Positions 42,893 through 52,715 of a stretch of 64,000 nt of DNA are shown one piece after another; the stretch's first letter is position 1, and each line of letters begins with the position of its first letter. The DNA is from Paenibacillus sp. MMS18-CY102. Lineage in GTDB: Bacteria > Bacillota > Bacilli > Paenibacillales > Paenibacillaceae. The DNA is taken from contig NZ_WSTC01000032.1 in assembly GCF_009789195.1 (NCBI RefSeq), forward strand, positions 1 through 64,000, given 5' to 3'. Both the position numbers and the translations under genes were made by a program. The notes beneath the pieces were generated by a model, which saw nothing but the letters and a program-made list of their open reading frames with translations, was not told the origin of the DNA and ran no database searches.

Positions 42893-44326
42893 TTACCCAC
42901 CCGGGCGATCCATTACCGCACCTTCTAACTCCAAATCCATTTGTTCAGCATTTTGCAGGCTGCGTGCAACATCACGTTTACGAGCTGCTTGCTTGCTCTC
43001 ATTGTCATGTATGGTGACAGCATTCGCCGGATGCGCAAGCTTCAACAAATCTGGAATGGAAAAGGTTATTGCACGAGGGATAATTTCGCTCGTTAATTTG
43101 TCGCTTTTTTTGCTCTTGTTGCTCTTATGAGAAGGCGTTAATACGCGCATCAAGAATCGCAGGTATATTTTGGACATTCTCACGAAAAGCCCTTTAGGCA
43201 AGTCATGAATATGGAATCCTAGCCGATCCGCGCCTCGTGTAATCATTGTCACGCCATAGACCGCTTTCGCCGCTTTTGCCACAGGATCCTTCGCTAATAC
43301 GGAAGCGAAGTGAGGCAGTTCCTTCTCCACTGCACGTACTAGCCGAATGGCAGAAGCGATCGGTGAAGTTGATTTGTGCGCGATCTTCATAAGCAGCTTG
43401 TTGTCAAAATGCAGTTCTACGATTGGGTCACCATTGCGAAGCGGCTCCTGGCCTTCTCCAATATGCAGTTCGCCGCCGTGATACTTGGCCATTCGATAAT
43501 GGAATGTTGGCGCTGGCAAGCCGACTGGAATGGTCCGAAAGGCTGCATGGAATAGCGTTTCCCAGCCCAGCCATAACCGAATCATAAGCCGCTTCATGCG
43601 GCTTGGCACTAGCGATTTGCTCTTCTCCGTCAACGCTATCATCTCATCAATCGCAACGAACCGGAATCCTCTTCGCGTCCCTTCTGCTACATAAGCCTCA
43701 AGCGCCTTGATCATATTCTCAGGAGCGCGTTCATCTGCGCCTGGCGTCATGCCGCAGTCATGCAGCAAAATAACTTCTCCTGCTTTAAGTTTCTTCATGA
43801 GCCGCTGCTCAAGCCGTTTGGCGCCGAGCTTGTAACGCCAATCCCCGAATAAGGATGACCATAAGATAATGTGCAAATTGCCGAGCGAATAATCGAACAT
43901 GTTGACGATGCCCCATGGCGGCCGATAAAAAATAGCACGTGAGCCGGTTGCCTTCTTGATGACTTCTTCTGTCTTATGGATGTGGCGTTTGACCGTTTTC
44001 GGCCGCATCAGCCAGTTCGTTTTGTGCTCGTAATTATGAATGCCAATAACATGGCCTTCATCAACCATTCGTTTCAGCAGTTCTGGATGCCTCTCTGCAT
44101 GCGCGCCTACGACGAAGAAGGTAGCCTTAGCCCCATATCGCTTCAGTAAATCAAGCAACAGCGGGGTATACCTCGGATCCGGCCCATCATCGAATGTTAA
44201 AGCAATCTCTCGCTCGACCCGGCCGCGTTTGAAAGCACGAAAACCGAAGGTTCGGCTAATTAAACCCGGCAGAAAGGCGTAGAACGAAAAGACATAAAAG
44301 ATTAGCATGAATAAATTTTGCATCGA
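42893..44326 (-). CDS. Polysaccharide deacetylase with C-terminal YkoP-like domain
   Basis: About 477 residues from ATG 44326 (MQNLFMLIFYVFSFYAF); a GGTGGG lies upstream and earlier codons have no site. One helix anchors it. The NodB domain has TFDDGPDP (catalytic and metal Asp), the metal HxxxH in GIHNYEHKTNW, the RPPWG motif and LLHDCG. It removes N-acetyl groups from a cell-wall or exported polysaccharide outside the membrane. From about residue 255 (RLWLGWETLFHAAF) a second domain resembling B. subtilis YkoP follows, with unknown function, and a Lys/Ser-rich tail. The fusion suggests the YkoP domain binds or presents the same substrate. Confidence 0.85.
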   Translation of the reverse strand, partial: SMQNLFMLIFYVFSFYAFLPGLISRTFGFRAFKRGRVEREIALTFDDGPDPRYTPLLLDLLKRYGAKATFFVVGAHAERHPELLKRMVDEGHVIGIHNYEHKTNWLMRPKTVKRHIHKTEEVIKKATGSRAIFYRPPWGIVNMFDYSLGNLHIILWSSLFGDWRYKLGAKRLEQRLMKKLKAGEVILLHDCGMTPGADERAPENMIKALEAYVAEGTRRGFRFVAIDEMIALTEKSKSLVPSRMKRLMIRLWLGWETLFHAAFRTIPVGLPAPTFHYRMAKYHGGELHIGEGQEPLRNGDPIVELHFDNKLLMKIAHKSTSPIASAIRLVRAVEKELPHFASVLAKDPVAKAAKAVYGVTMITRGADRLGFHIHDLPKGLFVRMSKIYLRFLMRVLTPSHKSNKSKKSDKLTSEIIPRAITFSIPDLLKLAHPANAVTIHDNESKQAARKRDVARSLQNAEQMDLELEGAVMDRPGG

Positions 44327-44547
44327 TTGTCCCACCAGATTTCTATATCTATTTCCGCCGTTAACCGGCGGTGTTACCCATCGAAAGCACTCCCTTAATT
44401 GTAACATACGTTCAACAAAAATAGGCACCATTTTCCGAACTGTAGTACAATGGAATTGGTGGAATTGGACAACATATGCATGTTATGTATGCCTATGCTT
44501 CCACTTTTTCGATCATCACTCATTTTTGTTAAAGGAGCTGCACCAAC

Positions 44548-45666
44548 TTGATTATTTTCTATAAAAAATATTGGCGAACCGCGTTCGACATTGCACTGAT
44601 TGCGCTCACGGTCTACCTCATCATGTTTGCATTCAGCCATTTGTACAAAATAGCAACGCCTGTGTTTTTATCTTTCTTCATCTACATGTTTATCGAACCG
44701 CCGGCGCGATGGATGAACAAGCTCGGAATCAAGAAATCGATCGCTTCCGCCATTAGCGTGCTTTTATTCACCCTTGTTATTCTAAGCGTGTTTCTAGGAA
44801 CAGGCTACATTATTGCAGACCAAGCGAATGGGCTTATCCAGAAGCTTCCTGAGTACCAACAAATTATGAAGGACCAGGTCGCGCTTCATTCCGATTGGAT
44901 CGCTGCGAAGATGGATACACTCCCTCCCGACTTATTAGGGCAATTCGACAAAGTCGTCGATTATGTCACGTCGAAGGGCCAGCATCTGGCGACGCAATTT
45001 TTACTGACGATTTCCAGCTATCTGACAAGCTTCTCTGCTTTTATTTTCAACTTTGCGATCGGGATTATCCTTGCTTACTTCCTGAGCGTCGAGATCAAAG
45101 ATTGGAAGCGGACAGCCGCTGAGAAAACGCCTAACACGTTCAAGAAAGCTTTCTCCTTCCTGCGGGATAACGTGTTCAAAGGAATCGGCGCTTATCTCAA
45201 GTCGCAATTAAAGCTGATTTCGATTACGTTTATCGTCATCTTCATCTCTTTGCTGCTGCTCGGCGTCGATAACGCATTTACGATCTCCGTCGTTTCTGCC
45301 ATATTCGATGTACTGCCTCTGCTCGGCGTTGGCACTGTATTCGTGCCGTGGATCATCTACTTATTCATCGTCGGCAAGACGACGTTAGCCATCTGGGTAT
45401 CTGTGCTATTCTTAACGGTTGTGCTTGCGCGCCAAATTCTCGAACCAAAAATTACTGGAGACACACTTGGGGTTTCAGCGTTCACGATGCTTGCTTTCAT
45501 GATCGTGTCGCTTTCCTTGTTCGGCATTGCGGGCGTCATTTTGTCCCCGATTCTGATCATCCTCATCAAAGCACTGTACGATCAAGGATACTTCCATCGC
45601 TGGATTCGGCTCCCGCAGGGCGAGTATGAAAAACAGCCTGCCGCGCCTGTAGCGGAACAAGATTAA
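44548..45666 (+). CDS. AI-2E-family transporter
   Basis: 372 residues from TTG 44548, 10 bases behind AAAGGAG. Seven to eight helices with the family pattern: two at the N-terminus (20-70), a central hydrophilic part (about 100-150), then YLKSQLKLISITFIVIFISL and the conserved GVDNAFTISVVSAIFDVLPL...GTVFVPWIIYLF, ending LARQILEPKITGDTLGVSAF. Family members export small molecules or act as Na+/H+ antiporters; the name from autoinducer-2 does not fix the substrate. A second, separate member is encoded at 58355-59425. Confidence 0.9.
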   Translation: MIIFYKKYWRTAFDIALIALTVYLIMFAFSHLYKIATPVFLSFFIYMFIEPPARWMNKLGIKKSIASAISVLLFTLVILSVFLGTGYIIADQANGLIQKLPEYQQIMKDQVALHSDWIAAKMDTLPPDLLGQFDKVVDYVTSKGQHLATQFLLTISSYLTSFSAFIFNFAIGIILAYFLSVEIKDWKRTAAEKTPNTFKKAFSFLRDNVFKGIGAYLKSQLKLISITFIVIFISLLLLGVDNAFTISVVSAIFDVLPLLGVGTVFVPWIIYLFIVGKTTLAIWVSVLFLTVVLARQILEPKITGDTLGVSAFTMLAFMIVSLSLFGIAGVILSPILIILIKALYDQGYFHRWIRLPQGEYEKQPAAPVAEQD

Positions 45667-45691
45667 ACTCGAATTGCTAACCGAACTAGAC

Positions 45692-45734
45692 AAAAAGGGT
45701 GTCTCAAAGCAGTTTTGCTTTGGACACCTTTTGT
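45692..45734 (+). terminator. Terminator of the AI-2E-family gene
   Basis: AAGGGTGTCTCAAAGCA and TGCTTTGGACACCTT pair around a short GTTT loop and are followed by TTGTC. It touches repeat copy 4. Confidence 0.85.
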
Positions 45735-45735
45735 C

Positions 45736-45919
45736 TAACGGACTTCAGAGCCGTTATAAGCCTCCAAAAGTACCCGTTGCTAATTGTAACGGACACCACA
45801 GCCGTTATTTAGCTATTTTACAGCCAATTGATGACGCTATTGGCATAATAGCAGCTGCTCGGTCCGTTAGAACATAAATGCGCCTAATTATGTTCAAATA
45901 AGGGCTGCTCGGTCCGTTA
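45736..45919. repeat. Intergenic nested-palindrome repeat, copy 4
   Basis: Two forward units (TAACGGACTTCAGAGCCGTT from 45736 and TAACGGACACCACAGCCGTT from about 45788) and two reverse units (ending GGTCCGTTA near 45869 and at 45919). Spacing and order match copies 2 and 3. It lies between convergent genes. Confidence 0.87.
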
Positions 45920-45954
45920 CAATTTCCATCATCGTACTTGATCTTCAACCGCCC

Positions 45955-47754
45955 CTACTTAGCGCCAAGCCCCTTGTCGTGCTGCGCCACAATATCCAGA
46001 ATGCCACGGAATAGCTGAGTCGCTTGATTCGGGCTATTCGGCAAGCGATTCTCCGCAAGTACCGCTACCGCATACCGGGGCCTCTTCGTTGGGCCGTAAC
46101 CGATAAACCACTGATTCACCAGGCTCTTGCCAGAGCGAATAACTTCCGCTGTGCCAGATTTGCCCGCAAGCTGCCATATCCCGCCTCGAATCGTGTATCC
46201 GGTGCCTTCCGCAACCACATCCTCCATTCCTTTTCTCAATTCATCTGCAGTTGCAGGCGAGATTCTCCCCTTGGGCTCAGGCGCCCGTTGGATTGGAAAT
46301 GAAACGAAACGTTGGCCATTCGCATATCGAATTTCTTTCACTAGACGAGGCTGAAAAGCTTTGCCATCGTTAACGATTGTCACAACCATATTGGCTGCCT
46401 GAAGGGGAGAAAGCTTAACATCCCGTTGCCCGATGCCGGTTTGTGCCAACAGCCCGCCATCATCAGCTACTGGCGTTGTCGCGAACAGCATGCCGGATTC
46501 CTCCTCCATAAGTAGCCGAAGGGGTCCCATAATCGGACCGATTGGCTTCTCCGAATGCCAGCCTGCCTGATGGCCGATTCCGAGCCGGTAGGCTGTAGCA
46601 GACAATTGTTTCGCATGAAGCCTTTCTGCAATCGTAGCAAAAACAATGTTGCACGAGTGCGCGAGGCCTTCCCTCAGCGTCAAATCGCCATGCCCGCCGT
46701 GTTTCCAATCCGACAGGCCATACTTGCCATATTCGCCTGTGCAGTGAAAAGATTCATCCGGCGAGGTAACGCCAGCCTCTAATGCAGCCGCTTCGGTTAC
46801 TAGCTTGAATATTGAGCCGGGCTCAGTTGCCCGAATGGCGTGGTTCGCAGCATCGGTTCCTTGAAGGCCAATCCGCTCCGGGTTTAAGGCAGGGCGCGAG
46901 GCTATTGCTGCAATATCGCCCGTTGCTGTATCCAGCACAACGACAGCTCCCTCTTTCAACCCTTGAAAATCGATGTAGTGATCAATCTGCTCCTGCAGCT
47001 GAAGATCCAGCGTTGTGACGACAGTCAGTGGATATAGCCGGTTAACGGGCGACACTACCCGCAGGCCAAGCCCCCGAAGCGGTTGCCCAGCAGCATCCAA
47101 ATAATACGATGCCATCGTTTCCCGCCCGCCTCTTAGCAGCCGATCAAGCGACCGTTCAAGCCCTGATGCGCCAATGACTGCGTCAAGCTTCATCAGCCCA
47201 GTTGCATATTCATGCCCGTACTCGGCTCGCACACGTTCAGGATGCTGGCTCACATATCCGATTGATTGCGAAGCTGAATAAGGCATCAAGTACCGTAGCC
47301 GATAGGGCACTACACGTATGCCTTCGAGATGAATATTTGTTAACTCTTGCAACTCGCTAGCCGATAAGGCTATAGGCTCAAACGCCCCATCATCTGTCCA
47401 AAGAATCGGCTGCTTCACCCCCGATACCTTATCGTGCAATTCCTTCACATTCATATGCAGCAAAGAAGCCAGCCGTACAAGCTGCTCATGGGAACCTCTT
47501 TCTCCAGCATGCGGAAACAGGGCCAATGTTTGAATCGTCTTCCCCGTAATAGCCCTGCCGAATCGATCAACGAAATCGCCCCGCCCTGAGTCAATGATCA
47601 ACGGTTGATCACGCTGTGCGACTGCCAACTGTGTAACCGATCGTTGCCCGCTAAGATTGTGATTGGGCCACAACGAGATTAGGCCCATTCGCCACTCCCA
47701 TAATCCAAATATGACGGTAAACACGATAGCAACCTGAATCAATCTTGAACGCAC
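45955..47754 (-). CDS. Class B penicillin-binding protein (transpeptidase, possibly PbpI-like)
   Basis: 599 residues from GTG 47754, with AAAGGAAG upstream. One N-terminal helix (QVAIVFTVIFGLWEW) anchors it. A dimerisation region (about 50-230) precedes the transpeptidase domain with SxxK in EPGSIFKLVTEAAAL, SxN in LAHSCNIVFATIAE and K-S/T-G in QLAGKSGTAEV. It cross-links peptidoglycan outside the membrane. No PASTA domains are present, unlike SpoVD or PBP2X. In B. subtilis a PBP (PbpI/YrrR) lies in the same neighbourhood as yrrN-yrrO, so this may be its counterpart, separated here by a chemoreceptor gene. Confidence 0.92.
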   Translation of the reverse strand: MRSRLIQVAIVFTVIFGLWEWRMGLISLWPNHNLSGQRSVTQLAVAQRDQPLIIDSGRGDFVDRFGRAITGKTIQTLALFPHAGERGSHEQLVRLASLLHMNVKELHDKVSGVKQPILWTDDGAFEPIALSASELQELTNIHLEGIRVVPYRLRYLMPYSASQSIGYVSQHPERVRAEYGHEYATGLMKLDAVIGASGLERSLDRLLRGGRETMASYYLDAAGQPLRGLGLRVVSPVNRLYPLTVVTTLDLQLQEQIDHYIDFQGLKEGAVVVLDTATGDIAAIASRPALNPERIGLQGTDAANHAIRATEPGSIFKLVTEAAALEAGVTSPDESFHCTGEYGKYGLSDWKHGGHGDLTLREGLAHSCNIVFATIAERLHAKQLSATAYRLGIGHQAGWHSEKPIGPIMGPLRLLMEEESGMLFATTPVADDGGLLAQTGIGQRDVKLSPLQAANMVVTIVNDGKAFQPRLVKEIRYANGQRFVSFPIQRAPEPKGRISPATADELRKGMEDVVAEGTGYTIRGGIWQLAGKSGTAEVIRSGKSLVNQWFIGYGPTKRPRYAVAVLAENRLPNSPNQATQLFRGILDIVAQHDKGLGAK

Positions 47755-47834
47755 TGCTGCTTATCTTCCTTTCATCAACAAACATAACTGCATGTACTAC
47801 AAACCATTATTGACCAATGTAATTCAGGCAAAAC

Positions 47835-47874
47835 AAAAAGCCCCCTGCTGCTATAAGAATGACAGCAGGGAGCT
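47835..47874 (-). terminator. Terminator of the chemoreceptor gene
   Basis: CCCTGCTG and CAGCAGGG pair around a 12-base loop; on the minus strand GGCTTTTTG follows. It lies 50 bases past the stop codon at 47924. Confidence 0.85.
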
Positions 47875-47923
47875 CGGATGAATATAGGATTGCGTAAAAC
47901 ATAAATCTCAGGTTGAAATCGAT

Positions 47924-50080
47924 TTAACCGTTGCTCGATGTTGTAAATTTCGAAAGCGACTCTTTGAGCTTGTTCGAAACATCTTCAAGCCGGTTAGACA
48001 ATCTAACAAGCCCTTCGCTAATGCTGAGCTGCTCCGTGCTAAGGGACGCAACCTCTTCAGACGTTGCTGACGACTGCTCCGCTACTGCGCTTACACTGCT
48101 CATTGCATCAGTCAGAACTGCTTGCGATTCATCGAGCTTGCCAATTGCTGCTGTAACAGAGCCCAAGCTCTCGCCAAACCGGCTCATATGGCCTTGGACA
48201 GCCAAGAAGATTTGGTTCGACTCTTTAACCGAAGACACTTGCTCTTGGAAGATTGGATAAGCTTCCGAAAGCACTTCTACCGTCTCATCAATCTCTTTCT
48301 GAATCGTCTCGGTGATTTGGCCAACGACATCAATGGATTGGCGAGATTGGTCTGCCAACTTGCGAATTTCATCGGCTACAACCATGAAGCCTTTACCGGC
48401 TGCACCTGCACGCGCCGCTTCAATCGTTGCGTTAAGGGACAAGATGTTCGTTTGCTTCGTGATGTTGTTCAATACGTCCAAAATTTTACGTATGGAAGAC
48501 GTGGATTCCTTCAGTTTATCGACTTTGCTAACCATGTTGCGCGTCATTTCTTCTGTTTCGCCCGTCTTCTCAATCAGGCTGTTCATATGAATCGTGCCTT
48601 GCTCACTAGCTTGTTCGACAGCTGCTGCTGAAGATTCCATCGAGCTATTAGCACTCATAACCGTCTTCATTTGCGTGTTGATTGTAGCTGTCAAATCATT
48701 GCCGCGCTCTGCTTCCATCGCGAGGCTTGTTGCGCCTCCAGCAATTTCTTCTGTTGCAACGGAAATCTCTTTGGATGCAACAGCTGTTTTGCGGGATGCT
48801 TCCGTCAGCTCGCTAGCAGTATCCAGAACGTCCTTAGCGGACAGGTTCGTCTGGTCAACAAGCGACGTAATTTCCGTCATCATGCGGTTAAAGCTATCTG
48901 TCAATTGGCCGATCTCGTCGCTGCGCTTCAGATGGAGCCGAACGCTTAGATTGCCACGCTCGCCTTCATTCATCAAGTTACGGAGCTGGACGAGCGGACG
49001 GGCAAACATCCGAATGATCAAGTAGCTGATTACGATTGCCGCGACCGCTGCAATTGCCGTCACGATAAAGGTCATAACGAAAATTTTATTAGCATCCTTC
49101 ACTAGCTCATTGACAGGCGTTTTGCCTACAATGCGCCAACCAGAATCGTTGAAGGACTCATACGCCGCAAGTACGGATTCGCCTGCATTATCATTCACTT
49201 CAACCGATCCCGATTTTGCTTCTTCGCCGCTATTCGGAATCACCGTATCGCTTGGCTTGCCATATTTGGATGCGGCATCTTCACCCTTATAGCTAATGTA
49301 TTGGTTCTTCGCGTCTACGAGCGACACCGTGCTTCCATCGCCTAACGAGATGTTGCCCACTGTCTCTTCAATTGAAGCCAATTTAATTTCAAACACAATC
49401 GCAAACAAGGCTTCATTCGTAACGCTGTTTTTGAGCAAGCGCCCTACAGCAATCGTAGGCTCGTTAATATAGCCATTTAATCCTTTTGGCTGTGTTTCGA
49501 TCCAGACAGCTTGGCCCGATGCATCGACCATCCCCTGATACCACGAGCTCTCGTGCGCTTTTTTGCTATCAAAGGCAGAGCTGCCCAACGCAAAATCCCC
49601 ATCTGTCAGCGGAATAAGGTAACCATTCTGGATTGAGCCATTGCTGAGCACATACTTTTGGATCAAAGCATTCAGTTTCTGAGTCGCTTGCAGTGCTTCA
49701 TACTGCGCTACCGACTTATCCTGAATGATCGCGAGCTGATCTTGAATCTCAGAATCAACCATGACTTGGAGCGTCAATCTTTCATAGTTTTCAAATAAAA
49801 GTTCAAGCTTTCCGCCTGCTTGTTGAATCGTTTGGAAGTTTGAATTCATTGCGTTCGTGCGTATGATGCTCTTCGAGGTGTTATACGCAAGCATCCCAAC
49901 AACTAACACGCATACCAAAATACTAACAAAAATAAACAAAAACATTTTGGCGCCGACTGAACGGCTTGGATTAAACCAGCTAGCCTTGAATTTGTCCGTA
50001 TTGAGCGTTTTAATCCCCGACGCCAATCGGATTTTTGTTTTTGTCTTTTTCTCTTTTGCTGCCTTCGTTTTCCCCGACAT
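47924..50080 (-). CDS. Methyl-accepting chemotaxis protein with dCache-type sensor
   Basis: About 718 residues from ATG 50080, with AGGTGG 9 bases upstream. A basic N-terminal segment ([15 protein letters not shown]) precedes helix 1 ([20 protein letters not shown]). The outer region (about 75-350) has the shape of a dCache domain, which binds amino acids, organic acids or similar ligands. Helix 2 ([19 protein letters not shown]) leads to HAMP and a long signalling coiled coil with the hairpin tip [16 protein letters not shown], where CheA and CheW dock. Upstream, near 50177, the minus strand has CCGATAT, like a SigD -10 box, but a good -35 is missing. Ligand unknown. Confidence 0.93.
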   Translation of the reverse strand: MSGKTKAAKEKKTKTKIRLASGIKTLNTDKFKASWFNPSRSVGAKMFLFIFVSILVCVLVVGMLAYNTSKSIIRTNAMNSNFQTIQQAGGKLELLFENYERLTLQVMVDSEIQDQLAIIQDKSVAQYEALQATQKLNALIQKYVLSNGSIQNGYLIPLTDGDFALGSSAFDSKKAHESSWYQGMVDASGQAVWIETQPKGLNGYINEPTIAVGRLLKNSVTNEALFAIVFEIKLASIEETVGNISLGDGSTVSLVDAKNQYISYKGEDAASKYGKPSDTVIPNSGEEAKSGSVEVNDNAGESVLAAYESFNDSGWRIVGKTPVNELVKDANKIFVMTFIVTAIAAVAAIVISYLIIRMFARPLVQLRNLMNEGERGNLSVRLHLKRSDEIGQLTDSFNRMMTEITSLVDQTNLSAKDVLDTASELTEASRKTAVASKEISVATEEIAGGATSLAMEAERGNDLTATINTQMKTVMSANSSMESSAAAVEQASEQGTIHMNSLIEKTGETEEMTRNMVSKVDKLKESTSSIRKILDVLNNITKQTNILSLNATIEAARAGAAGKGFMVVADEIRKLADQSRQSIDVVGQITETIQKEIDETVEVLSEAYPIFQEQVSSVKESNQIFLAVQGHMSRFGESLGSVTAAIGKLDESQAVLTDAMSSVSAVAEQSSATSEEVASLSTEQLSISEGLVRLSNRLEDVSNKLKESLSKFTTSSNG

Positions 50081-50279
50081 CGTTGACACCACCTGCTCTG
50101 AAATATGTAGGATGTAGAACAGTAACAATTACTACCAAAGTCCTATAACAAATCGTTTTACCTACACTTTATATATCGGTTAGTACCAGCATGATTGTAG
50201 GCTTAAAAATATGGAAACGCAACATTTTTTGAATAAACTTTTTAAAATAAGTGTCGAATTGTTCCTCCTCTACCAGAAA

Positions 50280-50336
50280 GAAGCTGAAAACTGTCGTCTG
50301 CGCTCCCTGATGGGTAGACGACATGTTATCAGCTTC
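50280..50336 (-). terminator. Terminator of the mltG-trhP operon
   Basis: GAAGCTGA...TCAGCTTC encloses TGTCGTCT...AGACGACA, giving a long interrupted stem. On the minus strand TTTCTGG follows, a modest T-run. It lies 36 bases past the trhP2 stop. Confidence 0.7.
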
Positions 50337-50371
50337 CAAGTTTAAAAGTTTAAACTCTTAATATCAAAAAT

Positions 50372-51631
50372 TTAGCGAATACGTTTGCGCATCATATCCA
50401 TCGACCGCACAGGCTGTTCAACCGACAGGCAAATTTCTTGAAGCGGATGCCGCGCAGCATCGAGCACATTGCCTTCCTTGTCACGAAGCTCTCCGACAAC
50501 CTGCTTGAAGAACACGCCCCCTGGCCCAATGAACTCAATTTCTTGCCCTGGTTTAAAATGGTTGCGCTGCTGTACCGTCGCAATGCCGGCAGCCTCATCG
50601 TAAGCAAGAACAATGCCAGCAAAATCATACGGTGCAGCTTTGTCTTCCGGCCCATAGATATGATCCTCTGCGCCAGGTGTATCTAAGAAGAAGCCCGTAT
50701 TCAGCGGGCGGTTTGCCGCTTTATGGATTTCTTCGAGCCACTCAGGCTTCAGCACGTACCCATCTGGATCAGCAAAATAGGCGTCAATCGCTTGGCGGTA
50801 AGCATTCACGACGCTTGCAACGTAATGGATGCTCTTCATTCTGCCCTCGATTTTGAAGCTGTCGATCCCTACCTCGATAAGGGCTGGCAGATGTTCAATC
50901 ATGCATAGATCCTTGGAGCCCATTGTAAATTGGTCGCCATTATCCTCGAACTGCTCGGCATCGATGAACAGGTCATATTTCCAACGGCAAGATTGGCAGC
51001 AGCCGCCTCGATTCGAATCGCGGTCCGTAAAGTGATTGGACAATACACACCGTCCGGAGTAAGAGGAGCACATTGCGCCATGAATGAACGCCTCGATTTC
51101 AATATCGACATGCGCCTTAATTTCCGCGATTTCTTCGAGGCTCGCCTCACGCGCCAGGACGACACGCGGCAGGCCTTCTTCCTTCCAGAACTGAACGGCT
51201 TGCCAGTTTAAGGTCGACTGCTGGGTACTTAGATGTACCTCAAGCTTAGGAGCTACGCGCAGCGCTGTTTCGACGATTACCGGATCAGCCGCGATAATCG
51301 CTGCTATTCCTGCGTTTTCAAGCCCCTTCAAATACGCTTCGAGCCCTTCGATATCCTCATTATGCGCATAGATGTTCGTCGCTACGAACACTTTGGCGCC
51401 ATACCGGGCAGCGAACTCTACGCCCTCTCGCATTTCCTCGAAGCTAAAGTTGTCTGCATTGGAACGTAAACCGTATTTTTGCCCCCCAATATAGACAGCA
51501 TCTGCGCCATAATGGACAGCAAACTTCAGCTTCTCTAAGTTGCCAGCAGGTGCAAGCAGTTCCGGCTTTTCCAACCGATAGCGCTTGCCTGTCAGCTTAT
51601 GCCCTGTCATTGTTGCTGATTGGACAGACAA
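50372..51631 (-). CDS. trhP2: tRNA 5-hydroxyuridine formation protein, U32 peptidase family (TrhP2/YrrO-like)
   Basis: 419 residues from TTG 51631, which follows an ideal AGGAGG by 8 bases. The N-terminal TIM-barrel part opens with KPELLAPAGNLEKLKFAVHYGADAV. The signature region EAFIHGAMCSSYSGRCVLSN and GGCCQSCRWKYD supplies the cysteines that bind an iron-sulfur cluster. A C-terminal beta domain follows (GIVLAYDEAAGIATVQQRNHF). Although classed with U32 peptidases, the family in B. subtilis and E. coli (TrhP) uses prephenate to hydroxylate wobble uridine 34. It is paired with trhP1 15 bases upstream, as in B. subtilis yrrN-yrrO. Confidence 0.92.
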   Translation of the reverse strand: MSVQSATMTGHKLTGKRYRLEKPELLAPAGNLEKLKFAVHYGADAVYIGGQKYGLRSNADNFSFEEMREGVEFAARYGAKVFVATNIYAHNEDIEGLEAYLKGLENAGIAAIIAADPVIVETALRVAPKLEVHLSTQQSTLNWQAVQFWKEEGLPRVVLAREASLEEIAEIKAHVDIEIEAFIHGAMCSSYSGRCVLSNHFTDRDSNRGGCCQSCRWKYDLFIDAEQFEDNGDQFTMGSKDLCMIEHLPALIEVGIDSFKIEGRMKSIHYVASVVNAYRQAIDAYFADPDGYVLKPEWLEEIHKAANRPLNTGFFLDTPGAEDHIYGPEDKAAPYDFAGIVLAYDEAAGIATVQQRNHFKPGQEIEFIGPGGVFFKQVVGELRDKEGNVLDAARHPLQEICLSVEQPVRSMDMMRKRIR

Positions 51632-51646
51632 TGGTACAACCTCCTA

Positions 51647-52588
51647 TCAATACACTTGTTCTTTATAGTAAAATCCGTAGCTAAGCTCACGTTGGGGATC
51701 CTGTTTTGCCTGAATAGCGTCCAGCCATTCCTCTTGAAAACGATATTGCGAAGGAGCTGAGCAATAAGCATCGATAGCGGAGCGGTATGCACGGATGACC
51801 GCCTCATTGTAATCCACTGGCTTAAGCAGCCCTTCAATCTTGAAGCAATCGATGCCGGCTTCCATCAGTTCATGCAAATTTTCAAGCATACATAAGTCAT
51901 CCGAACTCATGATATGTGTGCCATTCGCATCCTCATAGATGGGGAACCGCTCATCCGGTCGCTCCGCCTCCATGAGATAGATGTTTGCTTCCTGGCTCGC
52001 ATCGCCCGCTGGAATTGGCTTGTCTTGATGCTCCATATAGCTCTGGACGAGGGAGCGCCTGGAGTGGTAAATGTTCGTCATGCCGTGCACTTGAACCTGC
52101 ACCTCCAGCGCACACTTCTGCTTCATCTCAATAACCTGCTCCATATTTAGCTCCCGTGCCGCGACAACCCGCGTTGCGCCGCGGCGGCCCCAGAAGTTAG
52201 CTGTCTCATAATTCGTCGATGTCATCTCCGCGTTCCAATGCAGCTTCACCTGCGGCGCGTGCTGGCGAACAGCCATTAGCACGGCAGGATCGCCAAACGA
52301 AACGGCAGCCACGCCAGCATGCGCTAGCCCCGCTACATAAGCCGGGAGCGCCTCTAATGACGCATTATCCATCAAATTGTTCATCGCCGCATAGATTCGT
52401 ACCGGGCGCTCATATTGATTCGCAATTTGGACAGCTTCCGCCATCTGATTAAGTTCAAATTCCCCCGCAAGTCTCGTACCGAATCGTGCATCGCCAACAA
52501 TGACAGCATCAGCACCCGCTTCAATGAAACGCTTTAGCTCATCCAAATTCGCTGCCGTCACGAGCAACTCAGGCTTGTAGACCGTCAC
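51647..52588 (-). CDS. trhP1: U32-family partner of tRNA hydroxylation (TrhP1/YrrN-like)
   Basis: 313 residues from GTG 52588, with GGAAGGA upstream. It has the same barrel start (YKPELLVTAANLDELKRFIEAGADAVIVG) and the matching VHGMTNIYHSRRSLVQSYME region, but lacks the cysteine cluster of its partner: the segment corresponding to C-SS-YSGRC has no cysteines. It therefore probably works as the non-cluster subunit beside TrhP2 in 5-hydroxyuridine formation at position 34 of tRNA. The methyltransferase gene yrrM (trmR), which lies before it in B. subtilis, is missing here. Confidence 0.88.
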   Translation of the reverse strand: MTVYKPELLVTAANLDELKRFIEAGADAVIVGDARFGTRLAGEFELNQMAEAVQIANQYERPVRIYAAMNNLMDNASLEALPAYVAGLAHAGVAAVSFGDPAVLMAVRQHAPQVKLHWNAEMTSTNYETANFWGRRGATRVVAARELNMEQVIEMKQKCALEVQVQVHGMTNIYHSRRSLVQSYMEHQDKPIPAGDASQEANIYLMEAERPDERFPIYEDANGTHIMSSDDLCMLENLHELMEAGIDCFKIEGLLKPVDYNEAVIRAYRSAIDAYCSAPSQYRFQEEWLDAIQAKQDPQRELSYGFYYKEQVY

Positions 52589-52715
52589 TTGTAATCATCC
52601 TTCCTAACAACCGCATGAAAAAAAGATAAGACGGAGGCGCATCCCCGGCTGCGCCGCGATGCCTTCCCCCGTCAATTCGCCTTGCGATGAGCGCTGCCAA
52701 TAGGCAGTCCTCGCC

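Noticed and set aside
50161-50200. SigD-type promoter for the chemoreceptor gene
   Set aside because: A CCGATAT -10 box is present but no TAAA -35 box is found 15 bases upstream, so the match is too weak.
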